A stretch of DNA of 48,076 bases from Candidatus Rokubacteria bacterium 13_1_40CM_69_27 (GTDB lineage Bacteria; Methylomirabilota; Methylomirabilia; Rokubacteriales; CSP1-6). The notes under the pieces were generated by a model. It was given only the letters and a program-made list of their open reading frames with translations. It had not been told where the DNA came from and did not search any database. The stretch spans positions 1-48,076 of the forward strand of contig MNEF01000121.1 of the NCBI GenBank assembly GCA_001917535.1, given 5' to 3'. Positions 24,650-33,112 of this stretch are shown here, in pieces (position 1 is the first letter of the stretch; each line of letters starts with the position of its first letter). The position numbers and the translations under genes were made by a program.

Positions 24650-24805
24650 GTGCAGTTCGAGGTCGAGGTCTACCAGAGCGAGACCGGCGAGTGGGTGGCA
24701 ACCGCCGTCGCCTACCACGTGAGCGTCAGGGGCCGGACGGAAAAGGAAGCGCTGGCCAGGATCATGGACGCCCTCGCGCTCCACTTCAAGAAGACGCCGA
24801 AATGA
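24650..24805 (+). CDS. Small protein, HicB-like beta-fold, unknown function
   Basis: This 51-residue protein starts at GTG 24650. Its pattern, VQFEVEVYQSETGEWVATAV followed by VRGRTEKEALARIMDALALH, looks like the beta-beta-beta-alpha HicB/DUF1902 fold. Strand pairs with an E-x-G-x-W-V turn precede one amphipathic helix. No HicA-like partner is adjacent, so an antitoxin role is not supported. Its TGA overlaps the ATG of the CaiB gene (ATGA), favouring a real, translated gene. Confidence 0.62.
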   Translation: MQFEVEVYQSETGEWVATAVAYHVSVRGRTEKEALARIMDALALHFKKTPK

Positions 24806-26010
24806 TGGCTGACCCGCGCTCGCCGCTGCCGCGCGTGCTCCAGGGACTGCGCGTCATCGACTGCTCCCGCCTGATCGCCGGGGGTGTGCTCTCGACGGTC
24901 CTGGCCGACCACGGCGCCGATGTGATCAAGGTGGAGAATCCGCGCGGGGGCGATCCGCTCCGCACCTGGCTCAAGGAGCGGGGCCAGCTCTGGTGGAAGG
25001 TCTACGCGCGCGGCAAGCGGTCGATCACGCTCAATCTCGCCGTCCCCCACGGTCAGCAGTTGCTGAAGACCCTGGTCACCGGCGCCGACGTGTTGATCGA
25101 GAACTTCCGGCCCGGCACCTTCGAGAAGTGGGGGCTGGGCTGGGACGCCCTCGCGGCGGCGAATCCCCGCCTGATCTTCGCGCGCGTCTCCGGCTGGGGT
25201 CAGGACGGCCCCTACCGCGACCGGCCGGGCTTCGGCACGATGGTCGAGGCGATGAGCGGCTTCGCCGCCACCACCGGGCCGGCCGACGGCCCGCCCACGC
25301 TCCCGTCGTTCCCGATGGCCGACATGGTGGCGGCGCTGGCGGGCGTCTCCGCCGTGCTCGCTGCCCTCCGCCACCGCGATCAGATCTCCGGCCGCGGCCA
25401 GGTCATCGACATCTCGCTCTACGAGCCGTTGCTGGCGGTGCTGGGGCCGGCCGCCGCCGAGTACGCGCAGGATCGCACCGTGCACACGCGCCACGGCAAC
25501 CAGTCGGGAAACGCGAGCCCCCGCGGCACCTACCGCACGGGGGACGGCAAGTGGGTGGCGCTCTCGGCGTCGACGCCGGCCTCCGCCGACGCGCTCTTCA
25601 AGGGGCTCGGCCTGGGCCACCTCCTCGGCGACCCCCGCTTCGCGACCAACGACGCGCGCGTCCGGCACAACGATCTGGTGGACGCCGCGCTCAGCGAGGC
25701 GATCGGCCGGCGGACGCTCGACGAGATGCTGCATCTCTTCGAGACGATCGACCTCACGGCCAGCCCCGTGTACGACATCGCCGACATCACCAAGGACCCG
25801 CACGTCATCGCCCGCGGGATCCTCGTCGACGTGCCCGACCCGGAGCTGGGCTCGGTGCGCATGGTCGCCCCCACCCCGCGCCTGGGCGACACGCCGGCGG
25901 CGATCACCTGGGCCGGACCCCCGCTCGGCGCCCACAACCGCGAGGTGTACGGAGGGCTGGGGCTCTCGGATGCCGACCTCGACGCTCTGCAGCGCGAGGG
26001 CGTGATCTGA
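24802..26010 (+). CDS. CaiB/BaiF CoA-transferase family protein
   Basis: This 402-residue class III CoA-transferase is a paralogue of the gene at 1887. LADHGADVIKVENPRGGDPL binds CoA, GWGQDGPYRDRPGFG is the family signature and the catalytic Asp is probably Asp174 in FPMADMVA. The QISGRGQVIDISLYE motif follows. The start has two consecutive ATGs; 24802 gives a 4-base overlap with the small upstream gene. A DLTASPVYDIADITKDPH block near the end is typical. The substrate is unknown; an exported amidohydrolase gene comes next. Confidence 0.92.
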   Translation: MMADPRSPLPRVLQGLRVIDCSRLIAGGVLSTVLADHGADVIKVENPRGGDPLRTWLKERGQLWWKVYARGKRSITLNLAVPHGQQLLKTLVTGADVLIENFRPGTFEKWGLGWDALAAANPRLIFARVSGWGQDGPYRDRPGFGTMVEAMSGFAATTGPADGPPTLPSFPMADMVAALAGVSAVLAALRHRDQISGRGQVIDISLYEPLLAVLGPAAAEYAQDRTVHTRHGNQSGNASPRGTYRTGDGKWVALSASTPASADALFKGLGLGHLLGDPRFATNDARVRHNDLVDAALSEAIGRRTLDEMLHLFETIDLTASPVYDIADITKDPHVIARGILVDVPDPELGSVRMVAPTPRLGDTPAAITWAGPPLGAHNREVYGGLGLSDADLDALQREGVI

Positions 26011-26011
26011 A

Positions 26012-26890
26012 ATGGGACTCAAGATCTCTGAGCGCCTGCTCACCTGGTGCCTCGTCGCCGTGGCGACCCTGGCGCCGGCCACCCCCGCCGCGGCCGCCGA
26101 CTATGCCGGCCCGCTCATCGACGCCCATTCCCACGTGCCCAACGCGACCGCCGTCGACGCCTACGTGGCCGCCATGAATCGGCACAACGTGGCCAAGGTC
26201 GTGCTGCTCGGCGTGGGCGGCGTGCAGAAGGATGATCCGGCCTGGATCGCCGCGGCGGCCCGCAAGTATCCCGATCGCGTGATTCCCGGCCTGCCTCTGC
26301 CCGACCCCACCAGCGCGGCCGCGGCCGCGCGCCTCGAGGACGAGCTCGGCAAGACGCAAGCGCGGGTGGTGGGCGAAGTCCACGTGCGCCAGCTCGCGCG
26401 CAAGATCGACCGCAATCCCGGCGAGCCGGCGTTCGTGAAGACGCTGGAGGTTGCCGCGCGTCACAAGGTGCCCGTCGTCATCCACGACGAGCTGGACGCC
26501 CGGGCGGCGAGCGCGCTCGCGGCCGCGCTGAAGGCCCAGCCCGGAGCCACCATCATCCTGGCCCACGGCGGGAGCGCCTCCCCGGCGCTGATGGAGGCGT
26601 TGCTCCAGCGCCATTCGAACCTCATGGTGGATCTCTCGGGCATGCACTTTCAGCGCACACCCCACCTCGCCACCGAGGAGGGTCCGCTCGATCCCGCGTG
26701 GAAGGCGCTCATCGAGAAGCGGCCCGACCGGTTCCTGATGGGCATCGACGTGTGGGCGGCGCGCCTGTTCGAGCCGGCCATGCTCGACCGCCTGATGAAG
26801 TGGACGCGCCGGGTCCTCGGCGAGCTGCGGCCCGAGGTCGCCCAGCGCGTCGCCTACACGAACGCCGCGACCCTCTTCGGCGTCAAGTAG
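26012..26890 (+). CDS. Exported amidohydrolase-like (TIM-barrel) protein
   Basis: This 292-residue protein has an N-terminal signal peptide (VAVATLAPATPAAAADYAG). A metal-dependent hydrolase barrel follows: the first ligand motif DAHSHVP (DxHxH), a central VVIHDE, ILAHGGS and a C-terminal LMGIDVW. It belongs to the amidohydrolase 2 / TIM-barrel hydrolase group (decarboxylases and lactonases). Periplasmic location is unusual for the group but recurs in this type of genome. ATG 26012 lies 1 base after the CoA-transferase stop. Confidence 0.83.
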   Translation: MGLKISERLLTWCLVAVATLAPATPAAAADYAGPLIDAHSHVPNATAVDAYVAAMNRHNVAKVVLLGVGGVQKDDPAWIAAAARKYPDRVIPGLPLPDPTSAAAAARLEDELGKTQARVVGEVHVRQLARKIDRNPGEPAFVKTLEVAARHKVPVVIHDELDARAASALAAALKAQPGATIILAHGGSASPALMEALLQRHSNLMVDLSGMHFQRTPHLATEEGPLDPAWKALIEKRPDRFLMGIDVWAARLFEPAMLDRLMKWTRRVLGELRPEVAQRVAYTNAATLFGVK

Positions 26891-26894
26891 GGCC

Positions 26895-27094
26895 ATGGCC
26901 GCCAACCCGTTCGCGGAGTCCACCGTCGGCGGCCTGCTCGACGCGGTCGCCGCGCGCCCTCTCGATGGCGAGGCGATCGTCTTCGGCGACGAGCGCACCT
27001 GCTTCGCCGAGCTGGGGGACCGCTCGCTGACGCTGGCCCGCGGGTGCCGCGGGGCAAGCTGCGCGAGCAGGCCCTCGAGGAGCTGACGCGATGA
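26895..27094 (+). pseudogene. Acyl-CoA synthetase (AMP-forming), internally deleted remnant
   Basis: The first ~48 codons match the start of AMP-forming acyl-CoA ligases (STVGGLLDAVAAR, EAIVFGDERTCFAELGDRS, LARG). The last 14 codons, in another frame, match the C-terminus after the catalytic Lys loop (GKLREQALEELTR, stop 27092-27094). The ~450 residues between are gone. The final TGA overlaps the ATG of the nitronate monooxygenase gene, so the old operon junction survives. It cannot encode an enzyme. Confidence 0.75.
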
Positions 27095-28212
27095 CCTTCC
27101 GCACGGCGCTCTGCGATCTCATCGGCATCGACCATCCGATCGTGCAGTCGGGCATGGGCGGCGTCGCCGGGCCCGACCTCGTCGCCGAGGTCTCGGGCGC
27201 CGGCGGTCTCGGCGTCCTCGCCGGCCTCAACGTGCCGCCGGACGACCTCCGCCGAATGATCCGCCGCGTGCGCGAGCTCACTGCTCGCCCCTTCGGCGTC
27301 AATCTCTGGCTTCACACGGCGCTTCGCCCTCCGGTGGACGTGGCCACCATCGCCGAGGCGACCGTGCGCGCCGTCCAGGGGACGCTCAACGGATTCCGCG
27401 AGCGCCTGGGGCTGGCCCCGACGGTCGGCCGCCCGCCCGCCGCGCCCGATCTGATCGACGCCGCCTTCCGCGTGATTCTCGAGGAGCGCGTCCCGGTCTG
27501 GTCGATCGGCCTGGGCGACCCCGGCCCCGCGATGGTGCGCGAGTGCCGGTCCCGGGGCATCAAGGTCATGGCGATGGTGGCCACGGTGGAGGACGCGCGG
27601 ACGCTCGCCGCCTCCGGCGTGGACATCGTCGTCGCCCAGGGGAGCGAGGCGGGCGGCCACCGCTCGACGTGGGTCAAACGGGCGTCCGCCGAGGCGGCCA
27701 GCGTCGGGACCATGGCCCTGGTGCCGCAGATCGTGGACGCCGTGCGCGTGCCGGTGGTCGCCGCCGGCGGCATCGCCGACGGCCGAGGCCTGGTGGCGGC
27801 GCTGGCCCTCGGCGCCAGCGGCATCCTCCTGGGCACCCGGTTCGTGGCCACGCGGGAGTCGGCGGCCGCCGAGTTCTGGAAGAAGAGCCTGCTCGAACGC
27901 GACAGCGACGAGACCACGGTGACCGACGCCTTCACGGGACTCTACGCCCGCGCGCTGCAGAACACGTTCAGCCGCGACTACACGGCCTCGGGCGCGCCCG
28001 TGTTGCCACCCCTCGTCCAGCGCAGCGCGGCCAACGACGTGTACCTGGCCGCGCTCAAGCGGGCCGACGGCGAATACTATCCGATGTGGTCGGGGCAGAG
28101 CGTGGGGCTCATCCACGACCTGCCTGGCGCCGCCGAGGTGGTCGCGGCGATCATGCGGGAGGCGCGCGCCGTGCTGGCCGCGTTGTCCGACCGCGGAGGA
28201 CGTCCCTCGTGA
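27091..28212 (+). CDS. Nitronate monooxygenase / 2-nitropropane dioxygenase family protein
   Basis: This 373-residue FMN-dependent TIM barrel starts with DLIGIDHPIVQSGMGGVAGP. The likely catalytic His is in VVAQGSEAGGHRS. The FMN-phosphate motif VVAAGGIADGRGLVAALALG and GILLGTRFVATRES follow. Length and motifs fit the family, which oxidises alkyl nitronates such as propionate-3-nitronate. Many members have other or unknown substrates. ATG 27091 overlaps the ligase-remnant stop, and its own stop overlaps the next gene (GTGA). Confidence 0.9.
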   Translation: MTFRTALCDLIGIDHPIVQSGMGGVAGPDLVAEVSGAGGLGVLAGLNVPPDDLRRMIRRVRELTARPFGVNLWLHTALRPPVDVATIAEATVRAVQGTLNGFRERLGLAPTVGRPPAAPDLIDAAFRVILEERVPVWSIGLGDPGPAMVRECRSRGIKVMAMVATVEDARTLAASGVDIVVAQGSEAGGHRSTWVKRASAEAASVGTMALVPQIVDAVRVPVVAAGGIADGRGLVAALALGASGILLGTRFVATRESAAAEFWKKSLLERDSDETTVTDAFTGLYARALQNTFSRDYTASGAPVLPPLVQRSAANDVYLAALKRADGEYYPMWSGQSVGLIHDLPGAAEVVAAIMREARAVLAALSDRGGRPS

Positions 28213-29228
28213 AGCTCGACATCGGCATGCTGACTCACGATCTCACGTCCATCTCGGACTATGCGCGAAGGGTCGAGGCGCTGGGGTTCGACTGCCTCTG
28301 GTCCTCCGAAACCCAGCACGATCCTTTCCTGCCCCTGGCCGTGGCGGCCACCGTGACGTCGCGGGTGAGGCTCGGCACCGCCATCGCCGTGGCCTTCCCG
28401 CGCAGCCCCATGATCACCGCACACATCGCCTGGGACCTTCAGAAGGCCTCCGCGGGCCGGTTCATCCTGGGCCTCGGCTCCCAGGTCAAGGGGCACAACG
28501 AGCGCCGGTTCTCCGTGAAGTTCGAATCGCCCGGGCCCCGGATGCGCGAGATCGTGTCGGCCCTCCGCGCGATCTGGAGCTGCTGGCAGCACGGAACCCG
28601 GCTCAACTTCAAGGGCGAGTTCTACCGCTTCGACCTGATGACGCCCTTCTTCAACCCGGGGCCGATCGCCCACCCCGAGATTCCCATCTACATCGCCGGG
28701 GTAAACGCGTACATGTGCCGCATCGCCGGCGAGGTGTGCGATGGCCTGCACGTCCACCCGTTCAACAGCCCGACCTACCTGCGCGAGTACGTCCATCCCG
28801 CCGTCGAGGAAGGGCTGCGCGCGGCCGGCCGCTCGCGCAAGGACTTCACCTACGCCACGTCGACGTTCGTGATCCTCGGCGATACCGAGGAGGAGCGAGG
28901 GCGGGAGCGCGAGGCGGTCCGCCAGCAGATCGCCTTCTATGCGTCCACTCGGACGTACGAGCCCGTGCTGGCCGCCCACGACTGGCAGGACCTCGCGGCC
29001 AAGCTGCACCGCAAGTCCGTCGAGGGCGACTGGACCGGCATGGCCGCCCTGATCACCGACGAGATGGTCGACACCTACGCCGTCACCGGCACCTACGCGA
29101 ACATCGCAGCCCGCATCAAGGAGCGCTACGGGGGGCTGCTGGACCGCACGGCCTTCTATCGACCGCGGCCGCCCGGGCTCGACGACGCTCGGCTGCCCCG
29201 CGTGGTCGGAGAGTTCAACCAGACCTGA
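28209..29228 (+). CDS. LLM-class F420-type oxidoreductase (TIGR03617-like)
   Basis: This 339-residue luciferase-like barrel protein carries LDIGMLTHDLTSISDYAR at the start. GFDCLWSSETQHDPFLPLA, LGTAIAVAFPRSPMITAH and AGRFILGLGSQVKGHNERRF follow. The LGLGSQVKGH stretch is typical of F420-dependent members of the subgroup. Start GTG 28209 overlaps the nitronate monooxygenase stop, which fixed it. The paralogue at 20394 is of a different subgroup. The reaction is unknown. Confidence 0.88.
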   Translation: MKLDIGMLTHDLTSISDYARRVEALGFDCLWSSETQHDPFLPLAVAATVTSRVRLGTAIAVAFPRSPMITAHIAWDLQKASAGRFILGLGSQVKGHNERRFSVKFESPGPRMREIVSALRAIWSCWQHGTRLNFKGEFYRFDLMTPFFNPGPIAHPEIPIYIAGVNAYMCRIAGEVCDGLHVHPFNSPTYLREYVHPAVEEGLRAAGRSRKDFTYATSTFVILGDTEEERGREREAVRQQIAFYASTRTYEPVLAAHDWQDLAAKLHRKSVEGDWTGMAALITDEMVDTYAVTGTYANIAARIKERYGGLLDRTAFYRPRPPGLDDARLPRVVGEFNQT

Positions 29229-29238
29229 AGGGAGATCC

Positions 29239-30267
29239 ATGAAAGCGCTGGCCTTCAACGAGTTCGGCGGTCCCGAGAAGCTCAGGCTCCAGGACGTTCC
29301 CGACCCCAAGATCGGGCCCGACGAGGTGCTGATTCGGGTCCGGGCCTGCGCGCTGAATCACCTCGACATCTTCGTCCGCGAAGGCATCCCGGCCCTGAAG
29401 ACGCCCCTGCCCTTCTGGACGGGCTGCGACATCGCCGGTGACATCGCCGAGGTCGGGGCCGCGGGGCCGGGCCTGAAGGTCGGCGACCGCGTGGTGGTCA
29501 ATCCGAACGTCATCTGTAATCGCTGCGAGTTCTGCATCCAGGGCGAGGACAGCCTCTGCGTGCGCTACGGCATCGTCGGCGAGCACGTCCCCGGCGGCAT
29601 GGCCGAGCTGGTGAAGGTGCGGGGCGACAACGTGGTCAAGCTCCCCGACCGCATCAGCTACGAGGACGCGGCGTCCGTCGTCCTCACCAGCATGACCGCC
29701 TGGCGCATGGTGGTCACCCAGGGCCAGCTGCGGGCCGGGCAGGACGTCCTCATCCTCGGCGTCGGCGGCGGCGTGTCGTCGACCGCCGTGCAGATCGCCA
29801 AGCTCTGCGGGGCGCGCGTCTTCGTCACCTCGTCGAGCGACGCCAAGCTCGAGCGCGCCCGCCAGCTCGGCGCCGACGTGGGCATCAACTACGCGAAGGA
29901 GGACTGGGCCAAGGCGGTCTCCGACAAAACGGGCCGGCGCGGCGTAGACCTCGTCATCGAGAACGTCGGGGCGTCGACGTGGAAGCAGTCCCTCCGCTCG
30001 GTGCGCAAGGGGGGCCGGCTCGTCACCTGCGGCGCGACCACCGGCCCCCTCGCCGAGACCGACGTCCGCATCGTCTTCTGGAACCAGATCCACATCATCG
30101 GCTCGACCATGGCCAACCGCAGGGAGTTCAACGACGTCATACGTCTGTTCTTCGACGGCAAGCTCAGGGCCATCGTGGACGAGGTCGTGCCCCTCAAGGA
30201 CGGCGCCGCCGCCCAGCAGCGCCTGGCCGAGGGCAGGCAGTTCGGAAAGATCGTACTGAAGGTCTGA
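29239..30267 (+). CDS. Zinc-binding alcohol dehydrogenase (MDR superfamily)
   Basis: This 342-residue medium-chain dehydrogenase has the quinone-oxidoreductase-like start PEKLRLQDVPDPKIGPDEVL. The four-Cys structural zinc lobe is CNRCEFCIQGEDSLC (about 94-108). NAD(P) binding occurs through ILGVGGGVSSTAVQIAKLCG. The catalytic zinc position is altered from the classic Cys-His pair (ACALNHLD and GCDIAG), so oxidoreductase chemistry without catalytic Zn is possible. ATG 29239 has an aagggaga Shine-Dalgarno. Last gene of the long plus-strand run. Confidence 0.88.
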   Translation: MKALAFNEFGGPEKLRLQDVPDPKIGPDEVLIRVRACALNHLDIFVREGIPALKTPLPFWTGCDIAGDIAEVGAAGPGLKVGDRVVVNPNVICNRCEFCIQGEDSLCVRYGIVGEHVPGGMAELVKVRGDNVVKLPDRISYEDAASVVLTSMTAWRMVVTQGQLRAGQDVLILGVGGGVSSTAVQIAKLCGARVFVTSSSDAKLERARQLGADVGINYAKEDWAKAVSDKTGRRGVDLVIENVGASTWKQSLRSVRKGGRLVTCGATTGPLAETDVRIVFWNQIHIIGSTMANRREFNDVIRLFFDGKLRAIVDEVVPLKDGAAAQQRLAEGRQFGKIVLKV

Positions 30268-30280
30268 GCGGGTCCCCGAG

Positions 30281-30649
30281 CTACCGGCCGCGGCGCTCGG
30301 GCTTCTCGATGCGCTCCGGTCTCTCGACCCTCTGGATCCGCTCCGGCCTCTGCGGCCGCTCCACACGTTCGACCCGCTCGGGCTTCTGCGGGCGCTCCAC
30401 CCGCTCGGGCTTGTCCAGCGGCTCCAGCCTCTCCGGTTTGTCCACGCGCTCAGGTTTGCGCGGGCGCTCCAGTCTCTCGACACGCTCGGGTCGGCCCGCC
30501 GGCGCATTCACGTTCACGGGCTCCGCGCGCTCGACCGGCGCCGGTCCCTCGATCCGAGAGAGACGACGAGCGGACTTCTGGCGCCGCGCCGGGGGGTTCG
30601 CTACGCCCTCTCGCCCTTCATTGAGCGTCCTCGGGGGGCCAGAAGCCAT
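30281..30649 (-). CDS. Low-complexity PERVE-repeat protein
   Basis: This 122-residue, highly charged protein is dominated by about ten degenerate repeats of (K/R)PERV(E/D) in residues 50-118, for example KPERVDKPERLEPLDKPERV. The composition is almost entirely Pro, Glu, Arg, Lys, Val. The N-terminal ~45 residues are not repetitive. It has no signal peptide or domain and is predicted to be extended or disordered. The start at 30649 overlaps the upstream small gene by 32 bases, so a later start is possible. Whether it is expressed is uncertain. Confidence 0.5.
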   Translation of the reverse strand: MASGPPRTLNEGREGVANPPARRQKSARRLSRIEGPAPVERAEPVNVNAPAGRPERVERLERPRKPERVDKPERLEPLDKPERVERPQKPERVERVERPQRPERIQRVERPERIEKPERRGR

Positions 30650-30737
30650 ATTTGACGATCAACCCACAGAGCACCAGGCCCCCCAGGGCGCTCGCCACGA
30701 CACTCCCGGTCAGCGGGTAATGGGCAAGCGGGTTCAT
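30618..30737 (-). CDS. Small single-pass membrane protein
   Basis: This 39-residue protein, MNPLAHYPLTG then a hydrophobic segment SVVASALGGLVLCGLIVKYG, ends FWPPEDAQ. It has one transmembrane helix and a short acidic tail. It lies downstream of a four-helix membrane protein gene on the same strand. No family is recognised. The start is ATG 30737. Confidence 0.5.
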   Translation of the reverse strand: MNPLAHYPLTGSVVASALGGLVLCGLIVKYGFWPPEDAQ

Positions 30738-30811
30738 ACGGTGCACTCTCTGAGTGCGCAGCGCAATAATCGAGCCAGCGGGCGAGGCGGGGCGGAGCCG
30801 GGTCGCGAGCG

Positions 30812-31339
30812 CTAGGGGTCGACCCTCAGCTTCGGGTGGCGGAGCCAGAAGTAGGCGGCCATCGTCGCGGCGGCGAGCAGGTTGGCCACGAGGACGGACG
30901 GCCACGTGAGCACTTTCAGAATGGGGGCCGCGAAGAGCATGGCCGCGATCGTGAACCCGAACTCGAAGACGACGAAGAGCAAGAGGATGCCGAAGCCGAT
31001 GTTGGGGTTGCGCTCGGCCATCCCCAGGAGGCGTGAAACGACGCCACCGATGGCCGCGAAGGCGAGGCCGTGGACCCACGTGAACATGAGGACCATCTCC
31101 ATCGAGACGGGCAGCGTCTCCAGCGAGCCCAGTCCGGCGCCGCGTCGGAAGAGGGCCGTGCCCAACACCGTGGGCGTGTAGAGCGGCCGTCCGTTGATCA
31201 CGTCGATGACCAGGAACCAGAGAGCGACGGTCGCGGCCCCGATGATGCCCGCGATGATGCCCTCCTGGTAGAGCCTGGCCGTATCGGGGGCGGCGCTGGT
31301 GGTGGCAACGGTGGTGGTCGCGCCGGGCTGAGTGGTCAT
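30812..31339 (-). CDS. Four-helix integral membrane protein, unknown function
   Basis: This 175-residue protein has a Thr/Ala-rich N-terminal ~20 residues. Four hydrophobic helices follow at about 28-48, 84-106, 115-138 and 145-165: AGIIGAATVALWFLVIDVI, EMVLMFTWVHGLAFAAIGG, FGILLLFVVFEFGFTIAAM and VLVANLLAAATMAAYFWL. The ATG at 31339 has a good purine-rich Shine-Dalgarno and was chosen over a longer upstream open frame lacking one. Function is unknown. Confidence 0.72.
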   Translation of the reverse strand: MTTQPGATTTVATTSAAPDTARLYQEGIIAGIIGAATVALWFLVIDVINGRPLYTPTVLGTALFRRGAGLGSLETLPVSMEMVLMFTWVHGLAFAAIGGVVSRLLGMAERNPNIGFGILLLFVVFEFGFTIAAMLFAAPILKVLTWPSVLVANLLAAATMAAYFWLRHPKLRVDP

Positions 31340-31781
31340 CGCCCTCTCCCTCTCCTTTCGGGGGTCGGAGCCCACTTCATCGACGGATGCCGCAGTATAT
31401 TCCCGGCGCAGGCGACGGCGCAACGACCGGAAGCGGCGCCTCGTGCGCCTCCAACCAGTTCCGCCGATGCCCCAACCGGTGCCCGACCGCTGCCGGCCCA
31501 AGTCACGAGCGAGACGAGGCCCCCCAGGAGGAGCCGAGCAGCGGTGGCCGCTGCGAGGCGACGCTTCAGCGGCGCGGAGGGAGGCGCCGGGCGGAGGGGT
31601 ACGCGGTTGTACGTCGAGGACCGGCGTGGCAATGCGAAGCCGCAGCGCCGTGGCGCGAGGCGAGCCTGCGAACAGCCGTGCGAGCCGCAGGACGTCGGCG
31701 GGCTGGCCCCGCCCGTCCGAGGCGAGCCTGCGAACAGTCGTGCGAAGCCGCAGGGCGGCCGCTGCCCGAGGCGATGCGGCA
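31340..31781. repeat. Non-coding spacer with a 37-nt repeat
   Basis: This 442-base gap holds two near-identical direct repeats, 31656-31691 and 31718-31754. Both run cgaggcgagcctgcgaacag then (c/t)cgtgcga(a)gccgcagg, with a 62-base period. Partial copies lie at 31633-31645 (tgcgaagccgcag) and after 31766 (cgaggcgatgcgg). It is too few and too irregular for CRISPR. No protein gene is supported. The 5' part probably holds the promoter of the four-helix membrane protein gene. Confidence 0.6.
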
Positions 31782-32579
31782 CTAGTAGTAGCCCGGCTCC
31801 CCCGGGAGGATCGCGCGCTGGGTGCCGCGCTCGGTGATCAGCCGCGGGCGGACCATCGGCACGCTGCGTCCTTCGAGGCGGCGGAGCGCCTCCGCGCTGG
31901 AGGCGGCGCCGTCGAAGAGCGCGAGATTCGTGAGCGTCGGCAGCCGGAGCGAGATCTCGCCGCGCCGGCACGCCTCCAGGGCCGCCGCGGGCGCCAGCCA
32001 CTGCACCGCCACGATCTCGCGCTCGTCCGCCACCGCGGGCTGGCCCGGGAACATCTCCGCCGCGAAGAAGCGCGTGTCGAAACGGAGCGGTCGCTCCTCG
32101 GGCGTGATCCAGTGCGCGAAATACGTGAGGCGATCCGTGGCCAGCGTGAGGCCCTCACCCCGCACCATCTTCCAGAACGCGCGATGGTCCCCCTGGCAGG
32201 CGCGCCGGTAGTCGGCGAAGCGGGGCCCGTCCGCGCGCGCCGGGCGTCCGCCTGGCTCGTAGGCGAGCAGCACCCCGACCTCCTCGAAGGCCTCGCGGAT
32301 CGCGCCGACCCAGTAGCCGAGGGCCGTGGGCGGCGCCGCGTCGAGGCCCAGCCGGTGGGCCGCATCGTGCGCGCCGAGCCCGGCACACCACCGCCCCGGG
32401 TCGTCGGGCGTGTCATCGACTTCGACCTTGCCTCCCGGGAACACGAAGTCGCCGGCGGCGAACCGGCTCTTGAGATGGCGCTGGATCAGGAGCGTCTCGA
32501 CGCCGCCGCCCGGACGGTCGCGCAGGAGCACCAGCGTGGCGGCCGGCACGGGCGCGGCGGGCGATGGTTTGACGGACAC
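31782..32579 (-). CDS. Nudix hydrolase (NUDT19/RP2p-like)
   Basis: This 265-residue Nudix protein has the Nudix box split by an insertion, as in NUDT19/NUDT7-like CoA-diphosphatases. FVFPGGKVEVDD is followed ~35 residues later by GAIREAFEEVGVLLAYE, retaining the R-E-x3-E-E-x-G metal core. It opens with AATLVLLRDRPGGGVETLLIQRH and ends NLALFDGAASSAEALRRLEG. A substrate such as acyl-CoA or a nucleoside diphosphate derivative is a family-level guess. Start GTG 32579; divergent from the RidA gene. Confidence 0.87.
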   Translation of the reverse strand: MSVKPSPAAPVPAATLVLLRDRPGGGVETLLIQRHLKSRFAAGDFVFPGGKVEVDDTPDDPGRWCAGLGAHDAAHRLGLDAAPPTALGYWVGAIREAFEEVGVLLAYEPGGRPARADGPRFADYRRACQGDHRAFWKMVRGEGLTLATDRLTYFAHWITPEERPLRFDTRFFAAEMFPGQPAVADEREIVAVQWLAPAAALEACRRGEISLRLPTLTNLALFDGAASSAEALRRLEGRSVPMVRPRLITERGTQRAILPGEPGYY

Positions 32580-32638
32580 CCCGGCAGTGTGACACGATGA
32601 CCGCGCTCTGTCATTCCCTCGAAGGAGGATGACGTCCG

Positions 32639-33100
32639 ATGGGCGCCGAGGCTCGCCTGAAGGAGAAGAACATCACGCTGCCCACGCCGCCGACACCGTT
32701 GGCGAACTACGTGGGCTCGGTCCGGGTCGGCAATCTGCTCTTCCTCTCCGGCCACGGTCCGCTCCGCGAGGGCAAGGCCACCGCCCGCGGCAAGCTGGGC
32801 AAAGACCTGTCGGTGGAGCAGGGTTATCAGGTAGCCCGCCAGGTCGGCCTGAATCTGTTGGCCACCACGCGCGCGACCCTGGGCAGCCTCGACAAGGTCA
32901 AGCGGGTCGTCAAGGTCCTGGGCATGGTCAACTCGGCGGAGGGGTTCGGCGACCAGCCGAAGGTCATCAACGGCTTCTCCGATCTCATGGTGGAAGTCTT
33001 TGGCGAGGCCACCGGCCGGCACGCGCGCTCCGCCGTCGGCATGGCCGAGCTGCCGATGGGCATCCCCGTCGAGATCGAGATGATCCTCGAGGTGGAGTGA
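32639..33100 (+). CDS. RidA family protein (reactive enamine/imine deaminase-like)
   Basis: This 153-residue Rid/YjgF protein is longer than E. coli RidA and of the ~150-residue subgroup with VGNLLFLSGHGPLREGK. QVARQVGLNLLATTRATLGS, VVKVLGMVNSAEGF and GRHARSAVGMAELPMGIPVEIE follow. The conserved Arg of the active site is in RHARSAVG. RidA proteins hydrolyse reactive imines; this subgroup is poorly tested. ATG 32639 has gaaggagg upstream. The next gene is in the same frame directly after the TGA. Confidence 0.88.
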   Translation: MGAEARLKEKNITLPTPPTPLANYVGSVRVGNLLFLSGHGPLREGKATARGKLGKDLSVEQGYQVARQVGLNLLATTRATLGSLDKVKRVVKVLGMVNSAEGFGDQPKVINGFSDLMVEVFGEATGRHARSAVGMAELPMGIPVEIEMILEVE

Positions 33101-33112
33101 GAGGGACCTCAG

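Noticed and set aside
31633-31781. Possible CRISPR array
   Set aside because: Only two full repeats, both with mismatches and length differences, no distinct spacers, and no cas genes in the window.
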